Part shown: positions 58,996-64,000 of the stretch, piece by piece | Numbering within the stretch: the stretch's first letter is position 1 | Layout of the letters: every line of letters starts with the position of its first letter | Assembly: GCF_036023875.1 (NCBI RefSeq) | Contig: NZ_CP107931.1 | Span: forward strand, 744,001 to 808,000 | Direction: 5' to 3' | Origin: Mycobacterium sp. NBC_00419 | Lineage (GTDB): Bacteria > Actinomycetota > Actinomycetes > Mycobacteriales > Mycobacteriaceae | Length of the DNA stretch: 64,000 nucleotides | The notes under the pieces: generated by a model | Seen by the model: the letters and a program-made list of their open reading frames with translations, nothing else | What the model was told of the DNA's origin: nothing | Database searches by the model: none | Translations under genes and position numbers: made by a program

Positions 58996-59186
58996 CGGTG
59001 CTGCCCGTCGCCGCGACGGATCCAGTGCAGCGCTTTGATGCCGTTGCCCAGCGCAAAGTCCACTGTGACCGCGATCCCGTAGGCCAGCGCCAGAACCACC
59101 GGCATCACGATGATCACCTGCGGGACGAACCCGAGCCCGGAGAGCCACAACTCCACGCCGTCCCACCAACTCAGGATCCCGGTCAC
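58992..59186 (-). CDS. small membrane protein (Rv2401A-like)
   Basis: 64 residues. It begins MTGILSWWDGVELWLSGLGF and then has one long helix (VIIVMPVVLALAYGIAVTVD) and a basic tail. Position matches the small Rv2401A of M. tuberculosis (recalled). GTG 59186 was chosen for its AAGGTGG ribosome-binding site; GTG 59192/59195 are alternatives. Function unknown. Confidence 0.65.
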   Translation of the reverse strand: MTGILSWWDGVELWLSGLGFVPQVIIVMPVVLALAYGIAVTVDFALGNGIKALHWIRRGDGQHR

Positions 59187-59298
59187 GATCACCACCTTAT
59201 GCCGACGCCGCAAACCCAGTTGCGATCTCCGTGAGCAGCAAAGTTACGGTTCGGCCTACAAGTAGACGCCGGGCGTCTGCGCGGTCGATGATGTCTGG

Positions 59299-61311
59299 AT
59301 GGTTCTGCAAGCCCAGCCTGCGGGCGAGGACACGGCCGCGCCGGCCTATCAGACGCCCACGCCGCTGTCCGCCACAGCCCCGGTGCCCTACACGCCGGGA
59401 GGGCCGCTGCGTAACCCGTTCCCGCCGATCGCCGACTATGCCTTCCTGTCGGACTGCGAGAACACCTGCCTGATCTCCTCAGCGGGCGCCGTCGAGTGGC
59501 TGTGCGTTCCGCGGCCGGACTCCCCCAGCGTCTTCGGCGCCATCCTCGACCGCGGGGCCGGGCATTTTCGGCTCGGGCCCTACGGTGTGTCGGTTCCGGC
59601 CGCGCGCCGCTACCTGCCCGGCAGCCTGATCCTGGAAACCACGTGGCAGACCCACACCGGTTGGGTAATCGTGCGCGACGCGCTGGTCATGGGTCCCTGG
59701 CATGACATCGACACCCGGTCACGCACGCATCGCCGGACACCGATGGACTGGGACGCCGAGCACATCCTGCTGCGCACCGTGAAGTGCGTCAGCGGGACCG
59801 TCGAACTGGTGATGAACTGCGAGCCGTCCTTCGACTACGCCCGGGTCAACGCCACCTGGGAGTACTCGGCCAACGCCTACGGCGAGGCCATCGCCCGGGC
59901 CCGCAAGGACCCCGACGCGCACCCGACCCTGCGGTTGACCACCAACCTGCGCATCGGGCTGGAAGGCCGGGAGGCCAGGGCCCGGACGCGGCTCAAAGAA
60001 GGCGACAACATCTTCGTCGCGCTGTCCTGGTCCAAGCATCCGTCGCCGCAGACCTACGAAGAGGCCGCCGACAAGATGTGGCAGACCAGCGAGGCCTGGC
60101 GGCAGTGGATCAATATCGGCGACTTCCCGGACCACCCGTGGCGCTCATATCTGCAACGCAGTGCGCTCACGCTCAAGGGACTGACCTACTCGCCCACCGG
60201 CGCCCTGCTGGCGGCCAGCACCACCTCGTTGCCCGAGACGCCGCAGGGGGAACGCAACTGGGACTACCGGTACGCGTGGGTGCGTGACTCGACGTTCGCG
60301 CTGTGGGGGCTCTACACCCTGGGCCTGGACCGCGAGGCCGACGATTTCTTCTCCTTCATCGCCGACGTGTCGGGCGCCAACAACGGCGAACGCCACCCCC
60401 TGCAGGTGATGTATGCCGTGGGCGGCGAGCGTGAACTCGTCGAAGAGGAACTCAATCACCTGTCGGGATACGACAACGCCCGGCCCGTGCGCATCGGCAA
60501 CGGCGCCTACAACCAGCGTCAGCACGATATCTGGGGCACCATGCTCGACTCGGTGTACCTGCACGCCAAGTCGCGCGAGCAGATCTCCGATCAGCTGTGG
60601 CCGGTGCTCAAGGAGCAGGTCGAAGAGGCCATCAAGCACTGGAAGGAACCCGATCGGGGCATCTGGGAGGTGCGCGGGGAACCTCAGCACTTCACCTCGT
60701 CGAAGGTGATGTGCTGGGTGGCCCTGGACCGCGGGTCCAAGCTGGCCGAACTCGTCGGCGAGAAGAGCTACGCCCAGCAGTGGCGGGCGATCGCCGAGGA
60801 GATCAAGGCCGACATCCTGGCCAACGGGGTGGACAAGCGCGGGGTGCTCACCCAGCGCTACGGCGACGATGCCCTCGATGCCTCACTGCTGCTGATCCCG
60901 CTGGTGCGGTTCCTGCCGTCCGACGATCCGAGGGTTCGGGCGACAGTGCTGGCGATCGCCGACGAGCTCACCGAAGACGGGCTGGTGCTGCGCTACCGCG
61001 TCGAGGAGACCGACGACGGGCTGTCCGGCGAGGAGGGCAGCTTCACCATCTGTTCGTTCTGGCTGGTGTCGGCGCTGGTGGAGATCGGCGAGGTGAGCAG
61101 GGCGCGCCATCTGTGCGAGCGGCTGCTGTCCTTCGCCAGCCCCCTGCATCTGTATGCCGAGGAGATCGAGCCGCGAACGGGGCGGCACCTGGGTAACTTC
61201 CCGCAGGCGTTCACTCACCTGGCGTTGATCAACGCCGTGGTGCACGTGATTCGCGCCGAGGAGGAAGCCGACAGCACCGGGGTGTTCCAGCCGGCCAACG
61301 CGCCGATGTAG
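59299..61311 (+). CDS. glycoside hydrolase family 15 protein, probable trehalase
   Basis: 670 residues. The N-terminal beta domain (PPIADYAFLSDCENTCLIS) leads into the (alpha/alpha)6 barrel. GH15 acids are expected in NWDYRYAWVRDS and near the C-terminus (LYAEEIEPRTGRHLGNFPQAF). Mycobacterial homologues (Rv2402 and its M. smegmatis counterpart) have been shown to be trehalases that split trehalose to glucose. Glucoamylase-like activity remains an alternative. ATG 59299 starts a Pro/Ala-rich leader of ~40 residues. Confidence 0.88.
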   Translation: MVLQAQPAGEDTAAPAYQTPTPLSATAPVPYTPGGPLRNPFPPIADYAFLSDCENTCLISSAGAVEWLCVPRPDSPSVFGAILDRGAGHFRLGPYGVSVPAARRYLPGSLILETTWQTHTGWVIVRDALVMGPWHDIDTRSRTHRRTPMDWDAEHILLRTVKCVSGTVELVMNCEPSFDYARVNATWEYSANAYGEAIARARKDPDAHPTLRLTTNLRIGLEGREARARTRLKEGDNIFVALSWSKHPSPQTYEEAADKMWQTSEAWRQWINIGDFPDHPWRSYLQRSALTLKGLTYSPTGALLAASTTSLPETPQGERNWDYRYAWVRDSTFALWGLYTLGLDREADDFFSFIADVSGANNGERHPLQVMYAVGGERELVEEELNHLSGYDNARPVRIGNGAYNQRQHDIWGTMLDSVYLHAKSREQISDQLWPVLKEQVEEAIKHWKEPDRGIWEVRGEPQHFTSSKVMCWVALDRGSKLAELVGEKSYAQQWRAIAEEIKADILANGVDKRGVLTQRYGDDALDASLLLIPLVRFLPSDDPRVRATVLAIADELTEDGLVLRYRVEETDDGLSGEEGSFTICSFWLVSALVEIGEVSRARHLCERLLSFASPLHLYAEEIEPRTGRHLGNFPQAFTHLALINAVVHVIRAEEEADSTGVFQPANAPM

Positions 61312-61737
61312 TCAGCCCAGGCGGTCGGCCAGCAGCCGCGCCTCGGCGCGGTCCAGCAGGGTCTTGACGGTCGCCACGTCGTGCACGTCGCCACCGAGGG
61401 CGACCGCCAGCTGGCGAGCCCACCGGGTACGCAGCCGGGTCAGGTTGTCGGCGGCCAGCGGGGTCGGGAAGAGGTTGACGCCGCGGGCGTCGTGCGCGTC
61501 GGCGCGGCGTTCGACGAAACCGCGGCGCTCGAGCCCTTTCAGGGCGGTGCTGAGGTTGCTGCGCTGCAGGCCGGTGAACCTGGCGACATCGCTGGGCGCG
61601 GCCCCCGGGTGGTCGTCGATGTAGCGCATGACGTGCGCCTCCGATGGGGTCAGCACCGTGTCGGGTTCCATCCCCATCCGGAGTTCACGGGCGACGACGA
61701 GGATCACCTCGGCGAGGTCGGCTAGCTCACTCTCCAT
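61312..61737 (-). CDS. MarR-family transcriptional regulator
   Basis: 141 residues. Winged helix: APSDVARFTGLQRSNLSTALKGLERRGFVERR, followed by DAHDARGVNLFPT (wing). It is divergent from an MFS exporter, and a TAGTTAT-N6-ATAACTA palindrome lies between, so it probably represses the exporter. ATG 61737 is preferred over a TTG two codons upstream. Its stop abuts the GH15 stop. Confidence 0.88.
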   Translation of the reverse strand: MESELADLAEVILVVARELRMGMEPDTVLTPSEAHVMRYIDDHPGAAPSDVARFTGLQRSNLSTALKGLERRGFVERRADAHDARGVNLFPTPLAADNLTRLRTRWARQLAVALGGDVHDVATVKTLLDRAEARLLADRLG

Positions 61738-61770
61738 GGACAAATCGTACCGGAATTGATTATGATCACA

Positions 61771-61790
61771 TAGTTATTACTTCATAACTA
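61771..61790. promoter_or_regulatory. candidate MarR operator of the MFS exporter
   Basis: TAGTTAT-TACTTC-ATAACTA is a perfect 7-6-7 inverted repeat in the 65-bp AT-rich gap between marR and the MFS gene. It ends 12 bp before the exporter ATG, so binding would block both promoters. Confidence 0.6.
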
Positions 61791-61802
61791 CTTGCTTCAA
61801 GG

Positions 61803-63029
61803 ATGGATATGCCGACCGCCGTGACCGAGCCGACCCACACCGCCGAGCGCGACGGATCGATACCGCCATGGCTACTTCTGGTGTTGGCGTTGCTGTCGGC
61901 CGTCGCCCCGGTGGCGACCGACCTGTACCTGCCCGCGTTCCCGGAAATGACGGTCGAACTGCATGCCAGTGCCACCGCCGTCCAGTTGACGTTGACCGCA
62001 TTCCTGCTCGGCCTGACCTTCGGACAACTCGCCTTCGGACCGCTCTCGGACCGGATCGGACGCCGCGGTCCGCTGGTCGCCGGCACCCTGTTGTGCGTGG
62101 TCGCCAGCGTAGTGGCGGCGATGGCCCCGACCGTCGGCATTCTGGTCGCGGCACGATTCGCGCAGGGGTTCACCGGCGCGGCCGGAATGGTCATCGGCCG
62201 GGCCGTCATCTCCGACCTCGCGACCGGCAAGGCGGCGGCACGGGCTTTCAGCCTGATGATGATCGTCGGCGGCGTGGCTCCGGTCGTCGCCCCCTTCGCC
62301 GGTGGACTGCTGGTGGGCCCGGTCGGATGGCGCGGAATCCTGTGGGTCGTCGGCGGTATCGCTGTGGCGATGTTCGTCGCGACGGTCGCGCTGGTGCGCG
62401 AATCGCACCCCAAGGAACGTCGAGCCGCCCTGAAAGCGACTGCTGTCGAGGGTGTTTCACCGTGGCACCAACTGCGCTCACGCACCTACATCGGCAATAC
62501 GCTGGCGTTCGGCTTCGGCTTCGCGGTGATGATGGCCTACATCTCGGCCTCGCCGTTCGTCTACCAGGTGATGCTCGGTCTCAGCCCGACGCAGTACGGC
62601 ATCGCCTTCGCCATCAATGCGCTGGGACTCACCGCGGTGAGCGCACTGTCGGCGCGCCTGACTGCGAGCATCTCCAGCCGAAAGCTGCTCGGCGTGGGCC
62701 TCGGCCTGACGCTGGCGGCGACGCTGACCCTGCTGGGCCTGGTGCTCGCAGGCGCGCCCGTGTGGACGATCGCCATCCCGATCTTCGTGGCGGTGTCCTG
62801 TCAGGGTCTGATCCTGGGCAACGCCACCGCGCTGGCACTGGCCGCGGTGCCGCAGGCAGCCGGCTCCGGCTCAGCGGGGCTGGGCGCCTTGCAGTTCGGA
62901 CTCGGAGCGGCCGTCTCTCCGCTCGTCGGTCTCGGCGGCGAGCACACCGCTCTTCCGCTCGCCGTGGTCATGGTGACGCTGTCGGTCCTGGCGTTGGTCG
63001 CCTACCTCAGCGGCCGCAAGCTCAGCTGA
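61803..63029 (+). CDS. MFS drug-resistance transporter (Bcr/CflA type)
   Basis: 408 residues with 12 predicted helices. Motif A-like GPLSDRIGRRGPLVAG follows helix 2, and helix 1 contains the Bcr/CflA mark DLYLPAFPEMT. It probably exports small molecules or antibiotics with proton exchange. It is controlled by the divergent MarR by inference. Its 3' end overlaps the convergent acetate-permease-like gene by 8 bp. Confidence 0.9.
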   Translation: MDMPTAVTEPTHTAERDGSIPPWLLLVLALLSAVAPVATDLYLPAFPEMTVELHASATAVQLTLTAFLLGLTFGQLAFGPLSDRIGRRGPLVAGTLLCVVASVVAAMAPTVGILVAARFAQGFTGAAGMVIGRAVISDLATGKAAARAFSLMMIVGGVAPVVAPFAGGLLVGPVGWRGILWVVGGIAVAMFVATVALVRESHPKERRAALKATAVEGVSPWHQLRSRTYIGNTLAFGFGFAVMMAYISASPFVYQVMLGLSPTQYGIAFAINALGLTAVSALSARLTASISSRKLLGVGLGLTLAATLTLLGLVLAGAPVWTIAIPIFVAVSCQGLILGNATALALAAVPQAAGSGSAGLGALQFGLGAAVSPLVGLGGEHTALPLAVVMVTLSVLALVAYLSGRKLS

Positions 63030-63654
63030 CCAGCGGCCGGCCCAATGGCAGCGCGCGCCCTCCGGTCTCCTCCCACAGGGTTGCCACGTAGAAGTAGACG
63101 ACGAAGGCCACGAAGGCGAACACGAACCAGCCGCCCGCCCTGGTCGCCACCGCACTGCCGGTCACCGTTCCGATCAGCAGCAGGATCAGCGCGACGTCGA
63201 CGATCGCGAGCAACAGCGGGTAGGTCCACGGCAGCCGCAGTGTCAGCACGGTGAGCAGACCGATGGTCAGCAACCAGCTGGCCAGCCACAAGGCCGTGGT
63301 GTCCTGGACAGCGTCGGCCGGGATGCCGAACCAATCGTGGGTGAATCCCAGGGACAGGACCGAATAGCTTCCGTAGAAGCCGAAGAACACACCGTAGACG
63401 GTGGCATTGACGTTCTGCCCCAGTGCCGCCGACCAGATCGTGGTGATCAACAGGCCCACCGTGGTTGCCGACAGCAGGATCGGCACCGCGGCCGAGCCTG
63501 CCGTGATGATCCCGGTGTTGGTGAATCCCAGGCCCAGCGCGCCGGCGATGATGAGCGGCAGCCCCAACACGCCGGGATTGCCCTGGGGTTGGCGTGTGAT
63601 GGTGTCCCCGAGTGCAATTCGCTCGATCTCGGATGCAATGACGGTATCGGTCAT
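63022..63654 (-). CDS. GPR1/FUN34/YaaH-family acetate/succinate transporter-like protein
   Basis: 210 residues with six helices. The family pattern NPGVLGLPLIIAGALGLGF (from NPxPLGL) and GVFFGFYGSYSVLSLGF are visible. It is predicted to move acetate or related acids. It starts 25 bp after the MetE-like gene ends, on the same strand, so the two are likely in one transcript. Confidence 0.82.
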   Translation of the reverse strand: MTDTVIASEIERIALGDTITRQPQGNPGVLGLPLIIAGALGLGFTNTGIITAGSAAVPILLSATTVGLLITTIWSAALGQNVNATVYGVFFGFYGSYSVLSLGFTHDWFGIPADAVQDTTALWLASWLLTIGLLTVLTLRLPWTYPLLLAIVDVALILLLIGTVTGSAVATRAGGWFVFAFVAFVVYFYVATLWEETGGRALPLGRPLVS

Positions 63655-63679
63655 GACGACTCTCCTGGTGTCGACCCGG

Positions 63680-64000
63680 TCAGCCGGCCAGCGCCGGTTC
63701 GTGGGCGGCCGAATACTGTTGCCAGGCAACCAGCACCGCCTCCAGCTGCTGCGCCGAGTGCCGCCCGAGACCGCATTCGGTCGACAAGCCGAACTCGGGA
63801 AGAAACTCCGCCGCCAGCGCCGCGCGGGCGGCGGCGCCCTGCGCACCATCCTCGGCATGCAGCAGGCCGAGGTAGAACTCGGTGCCCGGTTCCAGTGCGA
63901 GGTCGGCCAACGGCTGCCAGTGCGCGCGCTTGGTCCACGCGGCCACGGTCGCGGCCTGGATCGCATCAATGCGGCGCGAAACGTGGCGCGACAGACCGTT
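63680..64000 (-). CDS. MetE-like / URO-D-superfamily protein, 3' part (runs off the window)
   Basis: The last 106 residues are seen; the frame continues open to base 64000. LGLLHAEDGAQG and the FGLSTECGLGR segment, with the Cys that is a zinc ligand in cobalamin-independent methionine synthases, point to the MetE/URO-D superfamily. In mycobacteria several such proteins are not MetE itself. It precedes the acetate-permease-like gene. Confidence 0.7.
   Translation of the reverse strand, partial: NGLSRHVSRRIDAIQAATVAAWTKRAHWQPLADLALEPGTEFYLGLLHAEDGAQGAAARAALAAEFLPEFGLSTECGLGRHSAQQLEAVLVAWQQYSAAHEPALAG

Overview
The window looks like a high-GC, rapid-growing mycobacterium (Mycolicibacterium-type). 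Evidence: an antigen-85-type mycolyltransferase, a UspABC sugar importer, SmtB-Zur, a long-chain Z-isoprenyl diphosphate synthase, and a gene order that closely tracks the M. tuberculosis Rv2314c-Rv2402 stretch as I recall it (tldD/E, usp, ecf, dnaG-dgt, glyS-smtB-zur-uppS-recO-amidase-era-ybeY-phoH, rsmE-dnaJ2-hrcA, hemW, sirA-cysH-che1, cysAWT-subI, GH15 trehalase). Rv numbers are from memory, not from a search. Starts are often GTG, many genes overlap by 4 bp, and several transcripts look leaderless.

Layout. 1-3024: TetR regulator, Mpo1-like membrane protein, alpha/beta hydrolase, and an antigen-85-like mycolyltransferase without the usual disulfide cysteines. 3025-8562: an accessory hotspot at a tRNA-Met gene. 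It holds an internally deleted IS481-like element with ~23-bp-spaced terminal repeats, then a ~5.1-kb island bounded by a 30-bp duplication of the 5' half of the tRNA. The island carries an integrase remnant, a TIR-domain protein, a gene fragment without a start, and a hipBA module whose operator/promoter region is tandemly duplicated. 8615-27067: GAF protein, aldolase, TldD/TldE pair, UspABC importer, ECF transporter, MarR, LLM oxidoreductase, bestrophin, VIT1-type transporter, acyl-CoA oxidase-like protein, and a heme-copper-oxidase subunit III/IV-like pair. 27078-43801: replication, translation, zinc-response and cell-wall housekeeping genes, ending in phoH, which is interrupted by a 359-residue intein. 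43858-49856: SnoaL-like protein, P450 and LuxR regulator, then rsmE-dnaJ2-hrcA with a CIRCE operator. 50303-58892: hemW and the sulfur-assimilation block. 58909-64000: small membrane proteins, GH15 trehalase, MarR/MFS pair, acetate-permease-like protein and a truncated MetE-like gene.

Main findings. (1) The PhoH intein carries the Trp-Cys-Thr triplet of class 3 inteins, starts with Ala, and has two intact-looking LAGLIDADG motifs. (2) The sulfur region carries two 30-codon upstream ORFs ending in clustered Cys codons, one before sirA and one before subI. Both begin 7 nt after a -10 hexamer, as expected for leaderless cysteine attenuators. The sirA leader also has a hairpin that would hide its Shine-Dalgarno sequence, and the subI promoter carries a 7-2-7 palindrome. 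(3) The tRNA-Met island with TIR and HipBA genes looks like a small defence/persistence island whose att duplication lies in the tRNA 5' half. How the parts fit: Cys supply controls sulfate uptake (SubI-CysTWA) and reduction (CysH, SirA, with Che1 for siroheme); SmtB/Zur respond to zinc; HrcA represses its own chaperone operon.
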